Assembly: GCA_013397935.1 (NCBI GenBank)
Contig: VZRN01005622.1
Span: 6,186,737-6,250,736, forward strand
DNA length: 64,000 nucleotides
DNA from: Dasyornis broadbenti
Lineage: Eukaryota; Chordata; Aves; Passeriformes; Dasyornithidae
Reading direction: 5' to 3'
Shown here one piece after another: positions 54,652 to 64,000 of the stretch. How positions within the stretch are numbered: position 1 is the stretch's first letter; each line of letters starts with the position of its first letter. The notes below the pieces were generated by a model that saw only the letters and a program-made list of their open reading frames with translations, was not told where the DNA came from and did not search any database. The translations under genes were made by a program, and so were the position numbers.

Positions 54652-54978
54652 ATGCCACTTCCAGAGATGCATTGCGACTCACAGCTTCTCCAAGGTAGTT
54701 CCTTGCTACGCAAACGTAGCTTCCCTCGTCGGGTTTACTCCTGCGCCCATGCACGATGCGTAAGAAAAACAAAGATCCGCTGGGCAGCAGCATCCGGTGG
54801 GAGCGCGGATCATCCTTGTCCGTTTCCACCCGCTCTCCATCCTTGTACCACTCGATAGTGGGAGTCGGCCGTCCTTCAGCTTTACAGTTCAGAGTAGTTG
54901 GCTCGCCTTTAGACACTATCACATCTGAAGGGTGCTCAACAATCCGTGGTGGAAAGTCCTCTTGACGGAGACGGGATC
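54652..54978 (-). CDS. ROBO2: ROBO2 internal coding exon, first immunoglobulin (Ig1) domain
   Basis: This exon encodes the N-terminal Ig1 domain of a Roundabout receptor, a single-pass neuronal membrane protein. In the family Ig1 is the main contact for the second leucine-rich-repeat domain of Slit ligands. Seen: 327 bases, entered and left in phase 1, holding 108 whole codons that start SRLRQEDFPPRIVEHPSD. The Ig signature is complete: Cys31, Trp43 in IEWYKDGE, and DEGSYVC with Tyr87 and Cys89 (exon numbering). An N-glycosylation sequon NAS lies at residues 102-104. The ROBO2 call rests on paralogue-specific choices recalled from the family: SDVIVS rather than SDLIVS, GEPTT rather than GEPAT, YKDGE rather than YKGGE, GRRSKPDEGSY rather than GRKSRPDEGVY, and SRNAS rather than SHNAS. 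No start or stop codon belongs here: the first codon is completed by one base from the preceding exon, and the last base, T, begins a codon finished by the next exon. The frame is unbroken. Confidence 0.97.
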
Positions 54979-55010
54979 CTAAAGAGAAGGACAGAGGGAA
55001 GAAGGAACAA
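54979..55010 (-). other. ROBO2: Splice acceptor and polypyrimidine tract of the ROBO2 Ig1 exon
   Basis: Read on the minus strand, the bases before the exon form a long pyrimidine-rich tract ending in CTTCTCTTTAG, with the AG at 54980-54979. The exon begins GATCCCGTC directly after it. This is a strong consensus 3' splice site and fixes the upstream exon edge. I could not pick a single convincing branch point. Confidence 0.93.
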
Positions 55011-55075
55011 TTTATTTGTGCTTTAGGCTTTGCAAAGAACTCTCACAAATTACTCTTTTGAAGTCACAAAAACTT

Positions 55076-55096
55076 AAAAAAAAAAAAAAAAAAAAA
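55076..55096. repeat. Poly-A run
   Basis: Twenty-one A about 100 bases upstream of the exon acceptor. On the transcribed sense it is a T run, outside the normal polypyrimidine tract. Confidence 0.92.
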
Positions 55097-55621
55097 GGAA
55101 AATCTATACACATCTGAAATTGCTTTGTCTGATATCAGAGACTGTATCAGACACTCCCCTACCTAAAACCCTGAGATGGACTACAGATATAACCCTCTAT
55201 AGCATTATCAAATCCACACCAGGTGCAGATTGCACTTAGAGGAGGATGCCTTACACATGCATGTATCACAATCTTTATTTTTTTTTCTGATAAGCTTCCT
55301 ATTTACATTAACTTATAAATCACTGTGTGCTTCCAGATACCCCTCATAGCTACTGTTTTCTTATCCTTTCATCTGCCGGATTCAATAGGAGCACATCCAA
55401 ACCCACTGTATCTTACCAACCCCCATCAGTTAACAATTCTTTGCAGTTTTATATGTATGCCTGCTATTCCTTTTCCACAAACAGTCCAGGTATGGAAACA
55501 GAGAGGAAAAAAATAAATAAATAAAAAAGCCAAAAGGAAAATCTCAAATATCAGCTCACTTTAGAAATTTCCAGTTTCAGAATTGGATGTATATACGCAC
55601 ACACACACACATGAAAACAAT

Positions 55622-55797
55622 ATAGGCCAAGAATGACAGAATGGTCTGGGTTGAAAGGAAGCTTAAAGATCATGTCAAATCAAGCCCCTACCATGGGCAG
55701 AGGCACCTTCCACTAGACCAGGTTGCTCAGAGCCCAGTCCAACCTTGCCTGGAACACTTCCTTCAGCATTAACGGTACAGACACTCTCCACTCCTGC
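55622..55797 (-). mobile_element. CR1 LINE 3' end, near the Ig1 exon
   Basis: GACAGAATGGTCTGGGTTGA, CCATGGGCAGAGGCACCTTC, CACTAGACCAGGTTGCTCAG and CCAACCTTGCCTGGAACAC are the reverse complement of the CR1 3' terminus. The match weakens through CACTCTCCACTCCTGC and then ends. It lies about 640 bases upstream of the exon acceptor. It may be one half of a split element together with 57735-58205. Confidence 0.9.
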
Positions 55798-56407
55798 ATA
55801 TCTAATATGACTACATGAGCCAGGTAAAATATTTCTGTAACAGTCACAGCTGTTTGTGCCTCTTCACTGGGTCTCAAAAACAGTCTTTTCTAGCATGGAT
55901 CCTGAAAATCCTTTGAGTGGAGCTGCCATACTGCTACAATGAGTCTGTTCTCCTTAATTACAAGGTAAACCAGCTTCTGCAGGTTAGTGAAACATTTGTC
56001 TCAATTTTCTGATTGGCAGTTCTGCTGAGTCATAGAAAACCAATTTAATATCAATGTCTTAATTATATTCCAGGCCCTACACACTTTTAAAAATTTTCAA
56101 TGCCTCATTTACTTCAAAAGTTATGAGCAAAGGCATAAGGATCCATTCAACAGAGTGAATCCACCTTTGGACTTCTGTTTTACTAACATTAAGGTCATTA
56201 AACTAAGGCTTGCCATAGTAGTTAAGTGTTACATTGCTGTTGCACAAATTGGCTCATTCAGTGCTTCTGGATTCTATTACCAGAACAACAAAGAAATCCA
56301 TAATATGCAATGCCTTTACATGAAAAAAAACATAATCTGTAGCTAAGCACAGATGAATTTATGGGATTTGGAAGAGAAAGATATATTGTATTCTCTCTTC
56401 TATTAGC

Positions 56408-56427
56408 AAAAAAAAAAAAAAAAAAAA
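56408..56427. repeat. Poly-A run
   Basis: Twenty A in the intron upstream of the Ig1 exon. Confidence 0.92.
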
Positions 56428-57734
56428 TCTAATAGGAGAATCTGAAGTTAAAAAATAACCCTAGTCCATAATCCCACACATAGCATTGAAAAAGACTGAA
56501 ATCACCATTAAACATCTGACAGCACATGGGACTAAAAAGCCAACTTCACACGCTGATTAGAAACATTTATATCCATGATACTCCAGACACAAGCCTACCA
56601 ACCTAATTCATTGCTTATTCTCAAAAAGCAAACAAAAACTATTTGTGTAGGAAATGTCTATTAACAGTATCAGGAAGAAAAGGAAAACTGAGGTGTTTCT
56701 GAGACATGAGACGGACTTAAGTCAGAGAAAAGATACAACTGAATTTTGATAAATAGTTAATACAGGGTAACAAAATTTGTAGCAAGAAATGCAAAATGCA
56801 AATCCAAAATACTAGTTTTCTTATACACAAAGGTTTGTTGATCATGTTCAAAACTCCTAGAAGTACATTCTACACAGACTTAAAGGCCATATTCAAACCT
56901 TTGCAAAGGGCTTTCTCCCATTAAAAGTTTAACCTTGTACCTTACACAACCCAATTAAAAACGCTTCCTCAGGTCACAACAGGGCTGATTCTTCAGGAAT
57001 GATGTTTACCACAAAACTGGTGCTTACTCACTCTATCCTAATTAAGCAATTTGTGCACAAGAGAGGGTTGAGAGGTGGTCAGCAGGGACCATGCCAATGT
57101 GCAAGGAGAAAGGCTCGGGAAGTGTTTGGAGGAGGGATCAGTCCACACATTTCTGCATGTACCTTCAGCCATCCAGCGCTGCAAAGAATTCCCCTCATCA
57201 TACACTTAGAGTGGGGAAGCAAAACACATACAGGTCAATCACAGAGCACACCAAACTCCCTCCTTCCAAAGTGAACTGAGCACCAACAGGTACTCTCAAA
57301 GGTTAAGCTGAGTTAGAAATAACAAGGGAAAACTAAAGAACTCCATTGCTTGTCCCTAGACATTGTCTCAGTATCAGAAAGTGACACCCCAAGTGGTGTT
57401 TGATTCTAATTTTGATTCTTTCACTATAGCCCCCCGAATACCCTTATGAGTACAACCTGATTTAGAAGGAACAGAAATTCTATTAACCCCATGAACTGTC
57501 TGGGCAGAAGACACTTTTACTCCAGTGCAAGATGCAATCACGACCTTGAGCAGGCAGCTGTGGCTGGGCTACCCATACAGCTTCCTTCTCCATTCCTCCC
57601 TCCAGGACTCCCTAAGTCCTTAAGTCTTTACTGTGATAGACTGCAATGACTTTACATGAGCTATTACATGCTGGTGGGCAAAATCAAAATTCCTACAATA
57701 TTAGAATTATTGGAGCAAGTCCAGAGCAGGATTC

Positions 57735-58205
57735 CAGTGCCTCATCACCCTCACAGTTAGGAATTTCTTGCTAATCTCTAATATAAACCTACTCAGTTTA
57801 CATCATTCCCCCTTGTCCTGTCACTCCAGGCCCTTGTAAATAGTCTTTCTCCATCTTTCTTGTGGGATCCCTTCAGGTACTGGAAGGCCACAATCAGGTC
57901 ACCCCAAAGCCTTCTCTCTTCCAGGCTGAACCATCCCAATTCTCTCAGCCTTTCCTCACAGCAGAGCTGCTCCATCCCTCTGATCACCTTGGAGCCTCCT
58001 CTGGCCTGGCTCCAACAGCTCCCTGTCCTTGCTGTGCTGGGAGCCCAGAGCTGATGCAGCACTGCAGGTGGGGTCTCAGTAGAGTGGGGCAGAGGGGCAG
58101 AATTCCCTCCCTGCCCTGCCGCCCATGGGGCTGTGCATGCAGTCCAGGACACATTTGGCTTTCCAGGCTGCCACTGCTCATTGCCAGCTCATGTCCAGCT
58201 TAGTG
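57735..58205 (-). mobile_element. CR1 LINE internal fragment lacking its 3' tail
   Basis: The plus strand begins TTCCAGTGCCTCATCACCCT and continues through CCCCTTGTCCTGTCACTCC, GGTACTGGAAGGCCACAATC, TCTTCCAGGCTGAACCATCC, CTCCAACAGCTCCCTGTCC and CTGCAGGTGGGGTCTCAGTA to GGCTTTCCAGGCTGCCACTG. This is the CR1 consensus in reverse complement. The terminal 3' portion that normally precedes TTCCAGTGCC is absent, which is unusual because CR1 copies normally lose their 5' ends. The element is GC-rich against its surroundings. Confidence 0.95.
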
Positions 58206-58859
58206 CTGTTCTGTGGCACGTTTATGTGTGACTAAATTAATCTTCACTTTAAATTGAACATCAAGTTATCAACTTGCATTGTCTAAGATACTGAATCCAA
58301 TGTTTTGTTGCTCTAACAAACACAGCTTTCATTTTCAGATACCAGAGCCTGCTAACTACTGATAATTGCTGACCTGATAAATGCTGACTGATGGGAAACA
58401 CTGTAGTTCTCATAATAATTGGTGATGCTATAGATTTGTGACAAACCATCACTTCACAGGTAGTGAACACTTGCATTCTTATCTAGCTTTACGTGAATCA
58501 TTTCTGCAGCAGTCATTGCTAATTGTCTTTGAGGTCAGGACACTGAACAGGGGAAGCCCAGCCTCATACCGGAACTTAGCAAGAGGAAACTGCTGGGGGA
58601 CACATTTTGTCACAAAAAAGCAAGAGAAGGTTCCAGTTATTTATATGCCCATGTGCAGCACATATATTGAAATATATTCACCAACTGTTCTTACACCCTC
58701 CTTCCTGTCTTATGAATTTGTGTACTTGCATATTCCTAATTAAACTAGGGAAAGAAAGTAAGAAAAGTGAGGAACATTGACAAAAGCAGAAAAAAAAAAA
58801 TGTAGCCTGCATATTGTACTTTAGGTGTTGACACTCTGTTCTTCCATTCCCTCGCTGTA

Positions 58860-59165
58860 ACTTACTGCATTGGACAATAAGAATAGTTCCTGTAAAGAAA
58901 TGTCTCCTAATATCCAGCCTCAACATCCCTCACACAGCTGAAGGCTATTCTGGTAGTCTGGAGGAAGAGAGAGACTCCCACCTGGTTACACCCTCCTTTC
59001 AGGGAGTTGTAAGAACTGTAAGGCCACTCCTGAGCCACCTTTTCTCTTGGATGAACACCTTCAGCTGCTCATCATATGAGTTATTAGTTGTTCTGTGCTT
59101 CTGATAGCATTTTGAATGCATTCCCTCCAAGAGTTTGCCAACAACACATGTTCTCCCTGAGACAG
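58860..59165 (-). mobile_element. Diverged CR1 LINE internal fragment
   Basis: GAAATGTCTCCTAATATCCA, ACACCCTCCTTTCAGGGAGT, CCTGAGCCACCTTTTCTCTT, GGATGAACACCTTCAGCTGC and TCATCATATGAGTTATTAG follow CR1 consensus order in reverse complement, with more divergence than the neighbouring copy. The 3' end is poorly preserved or missing. It probably belongs to an older subfamily than the 57735-58205 copy. Confidence 0.8.
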
Positions 59166-59216
59166 TGCAAAAGGACTGTTTATCAAGAAGAGATACAGCA
59201 GAACTGTGAGAGGGGG

Positions 59217-59229
59217 AAAAAAAAAAAAA
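59217..59229. repeat. Poly-A run
   Basis: Thirteen A after AGAGGGGG, close to the end of the diverged CR1 fragment. Confidence 0.85.
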
Positions 59230-61141
59230 CAAACTCCTATAACAGAAAGCTACAGATGCAGGAAGGAAAGGGCCTGTGTATATTTGATCCTACATAGAGG
59301 ACAGCACCAAAGATATATTTTAATGCCAAAGAAACTTCTTTTATGCTGTAATCTTGGTTGATTTTCACTGCATCAATTAAGAAAAAATTGAATGGAAATT
59401 AAGGTATTAAAATGCAAATTAAAAGAATAATGTGCTTTGAGGACAGGATGGACAGCTACAGAAGTGTCTGCAGAATCTCTTTTGGCTACATCAGATCTGT
59501 CCCATGGCCAGGCTCCAGCTCTTTTTTGACTGACGCAGGCTCTACAAAGACAATCCCACAGCTACTTAGTTAAATCCACTGAAGAACAGTCACTGTTCAT
59601 TTTCCCACTTTATCATGTGCTTCATTCCACGTGAGAAGTACTTTTCAGAAACATTCATTGCACGCATTTGTTTGATGTAATGAACAAGTCTGTTGCTTTC
59701 ACCACCCTTTTAGGCACAGAATTGGCTAAAGGCAAGCCAAGATCTCAAATAGAGATCCAGTCAGTCACATCTGAGTTCGAACAAAAGATAACGTGCAAAA
59801 AAGTCAAGATAATGAGAAAACTCAACTGGAATCGAGGCTGATGCACTGGCATCAGGCTGATTATCCGAGATACATTCCTCTAGGCAAAGTGGAATGGCAA
59901 AGACAACGTTGAAAATTTCTACTTTACGGCCTCTCCCCCTCCTCTGAGATTTGGCAGATGGGAAAAGACTCCAGTGATACGACTGTTTCCAAGGTAAGGC
60001 TTTTGTTCAAAGCTGTGTCAGCTATGACAAGGTCCTCTGAAAGCTTTTCCTCGAGCAAAATTAATCCATTAAGCAACACATCCAACTTCCCCAGGACACG
60101 TGCCTGCAGATAAGTCACCTTTCCTATAGTGTGTGTCTGCCAAGAAGGGAGAGCAGGAAATGCTGACAAGAGAGATCAATAACTGTCATTAAAAACATTG
60201 ACCAAATCTTATTGGAAGGTTGATTTCATTAAGTTTCTCTTGTACAAAACTGTGACTTTGCTAAGCAAGGTGTAATCAACTTTAATAGCGAAGAAACACT
60301 GCAAACATAAAATTCCAATTTTTTTTGTAATGTGGACAATAATCCAGTGCCACAGTTTAAGCAACTTATTCCTTGTATAAAATTATTTCAGGGGAAGCAT
60401 TCCAAAATTAACATAAAGGCTTAATGCAATTTTACTCTAATTCACTTTTCTTCAATTGTTTTCTCCTCACATACCAGCACTGAAGTGTCACATTTCACCT
60501 TTTTGCAGAGTCTTAACCACACCTCAAAATTTATTTCCAGCACACTGCCTGGGACAGAACAGCATGTTAGGGATGCAGTCAAGAGAGCAGGGGTGAGCAC
60601 AATAGCCCTGAAAACTGGAATATAGATTCACCAGAGAATGATTAATTTTTTTTTTCCCCAGGTGAAAAGTGATGTTATAAATACAAGTCACTGCTTCAAT
60701 GAGAAAGTTACATTGATTTGTTTATTGCAAAGCAATGTGGTTTAGAGTTCAAGTCAAGAAATATCTACCAGAGCTGTGCTCCCTAAAAGAAGATAACAGA
60801 CAATTATTTGCTTAATAACACACCAACACCCACACATATACGCACAAAAAAACCACACAAAAAACCCAGCAAACTCGAAACACCTTCACTGGTAGGCTCT
60901 TTCTCAAAAAAGCTCTGGCTTTTAAAACTAAAATATCTGCTCGAGTTCAAGTGTGGGTCTCATTAATGTTCACCGACTCTTCAATAATGAGATGATAAAA
61001 AGGACTTCAAGAAATTAAGAAGATGGGGAAAGAAGAGGAACACTTCCAGCTATGAAAAGCAACAACGAAAATGTTTATGTGTGCATATATCTCTGTATTT
61101 ATATGCTGCGTGTAGATACACAGCACATCTATATTTATACA

Positions 61142-61157
61142 ACACACACACACACAC
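61142..61157. repeat. (AC)n microsatellite
   Basis: Eight AC units immediately before a CR1 tail. A similar (AC)n occurs at 55597-55612. Confidence 0.92.
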
Positions 61158-61162
61158 CCCTG

Positions 61163-61216
61163 TAAGTGCCAGGTGACCTCCAGAGGTCCCTTCTAATCCA
61201 AATTATTCTAGGATAT
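61163..61216 (+). mobile_element. Short CR1 3' tail
   Basis: AGTGCCAGGTGACCTCCAGA followed by GGTCCCTTCTAATCCAAATT and ATTCTAGGATAT matches the forward CR1 3' end. It sits directly after an (AC)n tract. It is antisense to ROBO2. Confidence 0.8.
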
Positions 61217-62885
61217 ATACACAGCATATAACAAAAGCATCAAAGAGAAAGAATTATTTTTTCTCTCTTTTTATCCAGAGGAACTCAAGCACAACAACTC
61301 TTCCCTTGGGAGCCTTTCCAAATCACTTTGGAATTTAACAAAGCAAAGCGTAAGCGTATGCCTGACTCTAACAAACATCTTCCAGTTCTTTTTCAGGTCA
61401 AGGATGGAAGGTGGGAAGGCAGACATTGTGTATAGACAGAATAATAATTTATGATACAAGGAGCACGTTATCATAGCACTGGGAAACTGGCAATGGCTCC
61501 CTATCAGCCAGGCAAAGGGAAGCTTTGCATCTTCCCTTATACCATTGGAAAAACCAATGGCTAATTAGGAGCAGGTAAATTTTGCTTTTGCATTGAAAGT
61601 TTGATAACCACAGGTTCTCCAGACTTTAAAATTTTCTATTGACAAATGATAATGACCATGCAAGGCATCATTAAAAAATACATTTAAAAGCTTTAAAAAT
61701 GAGCAATCAGAAAAACACATCAATTTTGACAGTCATAAGCTAAAACAACAACTATAAAAAAGCTTTCAAATGACAACCTGGCCCAGATCCCTTCAAGAAC
61801 CATGAGTCAAATAGTTTTCATATTAGAATAAAATTGTTACAATCTGTGAAATTAGACTACATTTGTAAATAAATTCAGCCATCTGAAGCAGTTTTAAAAT
61901 AATATTATAGGAAGGGAGGGATTCCTACTATAAGTACAGCAGGCATTTTAACTTTAGTGTCCTGAATTTTACTCTGCAGCCACTGTTCACATTGGTCACA
62001 AAGATTCCCTGAACCACACCAGTTGTGAATATCTTGGGAATTATAAGTACACAATATCAATACTTGATTTAAAACTTGACCCAAACATCCTAAAGTATCC
62101 TTTTGCAAAGTTCCAAGTAACTATCGGCCAATGAATATTAATTTTGCAGGAAAGCTCACAGTAACATTCAAAGCAATATGACAAATATCAAAAACTAATT
62201 GTAAAATCTTGGTTTAAAAAGATAGAGATCACATCTGTGATTTGTCAACTTTTCTTTTCTTTGGAAGCTTCAACTAGTTTGGAAAATTTATTCAACATAT
62301 CCATGGATAAAAATATAGATCAAGCTCTGAAGAAAGCTTTTAATCCTACTTTTTCTAACCCCATATTGAGTAAATACACCTTCATATGCTCAAAAGTGGA
62401 AGGCTTTCAGAATTGGTATAAAGCTCCGCACAGCTGTATCTCTGATATGTATGTCAAAGGACAAGAATCAAGTGAATAAGTATAGGCAATACAATATTTA
62501 GGGGGATGTTTGTAATTGCCCTTTCACCTCATATATGCCAAGCAAGAAAGATCATAATTTTTGTATTGGTGCTTTGCAGCATGCATTTGTCTTTTTATAT
62601 ATATAGAACTCTGGTGTTTGGGTTTTTTGTTCTTTTTTTCTCCCATGTTTAAAAAGTAAATATTCTACTGCAAACACTGCACTTTTTTTTTTGTTGTTTT
62701 ATCACCAAAATGTCACAAGTTTTTCAATGGTTATCACACTGATATCCAAGGTCATATTATTGACTCTCTTCATATTTATAAGGAAGTTCTCACCACTAAT
62801 AATGGGAAACAACACAGGATTCAAATTTGTGCACAAATACCTAACTGCCCTAACTCTAGTTTCTCCCAATGCATTTATAGTACAA

Positions 62886-62922
62886 TTATATATAAATACA
62901 CACACACACACACATATATATA
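62886..62922. repeat. (AT)/(CA) compound microsatellite
   Basis: A TATATAAATA stretch, about eight CA units at 62898-62914, then ATATATATA. Chance open frames read the CA part as Thr-His or Cys-Val repeats. Confidence 0.92.
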
Positions 62923-64000
62923 ATGTAAGAGAGAATCTTCTGTTAAGAGAATACTTGGAGGTACTCTGTCCCAACATCCTTTCCCGTGTGTGTCCCTCCC
63001 TCCCCAGAAAAACAAAACCCAAAAAACACCACCTCTTTCCTTGTCTCTTTTCTTTTTTTTTTGCTCTCCATACATGTTTCACAATGCCTTATCTACCTCA
63101 TCACGTGTATTTTAATGTCATTTTTCTACCTTGCTACTACTACACCTGTAGCTAATAAAATGGCATTGCTTTTTATCTAAAACAGTTCATCAACTCTGTT
63201 TGCAAGGTGAATCTTTTCTCTTTTCATTCTCCTGTTCAGGAGCCATCCAGTTATCTGGTCCCATTAGATACTAAAACACAATTCTGCCACTTCTGCAGTC
63301 AAAATGGGATTCAATGTACTTGGGCCTGGTGATAAAACACAAACACTCCCAGTAACTGTGCCAACTTACGGATTTTTTTTGTTTTTTTTTTAAGAAACCC
63401 TCAGTGATTTTTCTCTCACCTTTTCTGTTCCACATGCTTACACCCAAAACTGGCACACATTAAGAACATCTTTCCTAGTACTTTGGACTGAAGGCACAGG
63501 TCCACTGAGAGGTTTTCTTGGCCCTTGCTACTGCTAGTGGAAGAATCTTGCCTTTCAAGGAATATGCATGCCACATGATCTTTCTGTATTAAAAAGAGGG
63601 AGATTTTTCTAAATACAAACGCTGCAGACACTGATTCAGAAGTGTCTGTTGACTGTCCTATCTTTATAGAGATCTCTGTTGATTCTACTGATGGAGCATG
63701 GATTACTGATAAACAACCACCTCTCAGAGCTGCGGAATGGCAGGGGGACTGCTGTGACCTTCTAAGAGCTTCTTTCCAGCACATCATTTATTTACTCCAT
63801 ATTTTTCTAGATTAAACAGCACTATGCAGAAGCACAGAAGTAAGAGTGTCTGGCAGCACAGTAGGTGAAACAAACAAAAACTCCCAGGCAGTTCTCAAAG
63901 TGTTTACTGTAAGCAAGTAAATTTGTGAAAATAGCAGTAGGGGAAGTAAATAGAAAATATAGAGGAAGTAGATTCTACCTTTTCAGGCTGTAACCTTAGA

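Larger units (their letters stand above)
54979..64000 (-). other. ROBO2: ROBO2 intron upstream of the Ig1 exon (partial)
   Basis: Nine kilobases of intron lie before the Ig1 exon, cut off by the window end. No signal-peptide exon or alternative first exon was recognised. The content is three minus-strand CR1 pieces, a plus-strand CR1 tail at 61163-61216, A runs, (AC)n tracts, and otherwise AT-rich sequence with no gene. The stretch 59330-59440 is dense in ATTA/TTAA motifs and carries an ATGCAAAT octamer at 59412-59419. From about 59500 to 61130 and from 61220 to 62880 I see nothing specific. The (AT)/(CA) tract at 62886-62922 and the T runs around 63372-63392 are simple repeats. Confidence 0.9.

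Noticed and set aside
54920..54922. GTG at the start of VIVSKGEP as a possible translation start
   Set aside because: The exon continues upstream in frame to a clear splice acceptor, so this is an internal Val codon.
54652..54965. Plus-strand open frames opposite the ROBO2 exon
   Set aside because: They are antisense shadows of the minus-strand exon.
57793..58203. Open frames of 113-119 codons on both strands
   Set aside because: They lie entirely within a CR1 LINE fragment, in its 3' region beyond any intact reverse transcriptase.
62691..63155. 154-codon plus-strand open frame and a 126-codon minus-strand frame
   Set aside because: The two overlap on opposite strands, run through a (CA)n tract, and show no recognisable domain or start context. 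They are consistent with chance in AT-rich DNA.
1..64000. Search for a new multi-gene system (operon, defence island, biosynthetic cluster)
   Set aside because: The only coding exon is ROBO2 Ig1. Everything else is intron with repeats, so there is no support for such a system.

Overview
The window looks like vertebrate, most probably bird, nuclear DNA. It is AT-rich with few CpGs. Its recognisable transposons are almost all CR1 LINE fragments of the avian type, there are ordinary simple repeats, and no open reading frame is longer than 175 codons. One stretch is clearly coding: a 327-base exon on the minus strand at 54652-54978, with a consensus splice acceptor and donor. It encodes the first immunoglobulin domain (Ig1) of a Roundabout axon-guidance receptor. 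Paralogue-specific residues point to ROBO2 rather than ROBO1. The Cys/Trp/Tyr/Cys signature of the Ig fold and an N-glycosylation sequon are intact.

Layout: the gene runs right to left. Bases 54979-64000 are the end of the intron upstream of the Ig1 exon. Bases 1-54651 are the start of the intron downstream of it. No other ROBO2 exon (signal-peptide exon or Ig2 exon) was recognised. The introns hold nine CR1 pieces: six on the minus strand, in the sense of ROBO2, and three short 3' tails on the plus strand. They also hold one old MIR-like SINE, one 7SL (SRP) RNA-derived fragment, a 15-base minisatellite of eight units, a 51-base tandem duplication, several inverted repeats, AT and AC microsatellites, long A/T runs, a 40-base N gap and two single N positions.

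I found no operon, CRISPR array, phage, tRNA or rRNA gene, and no new multi-gene system. The best second looks are the 7SL-derived fragment (unusual for a bird), a 75-base imperfect hairpin at 12169-12243, a CR1 that appears split by about 2 kb just upstream of the exon, the CpG density of the ROBO2 exon, and a few intronic stretches that could be conserved enhancers. The enhancer idea cannot be tested without alignments.
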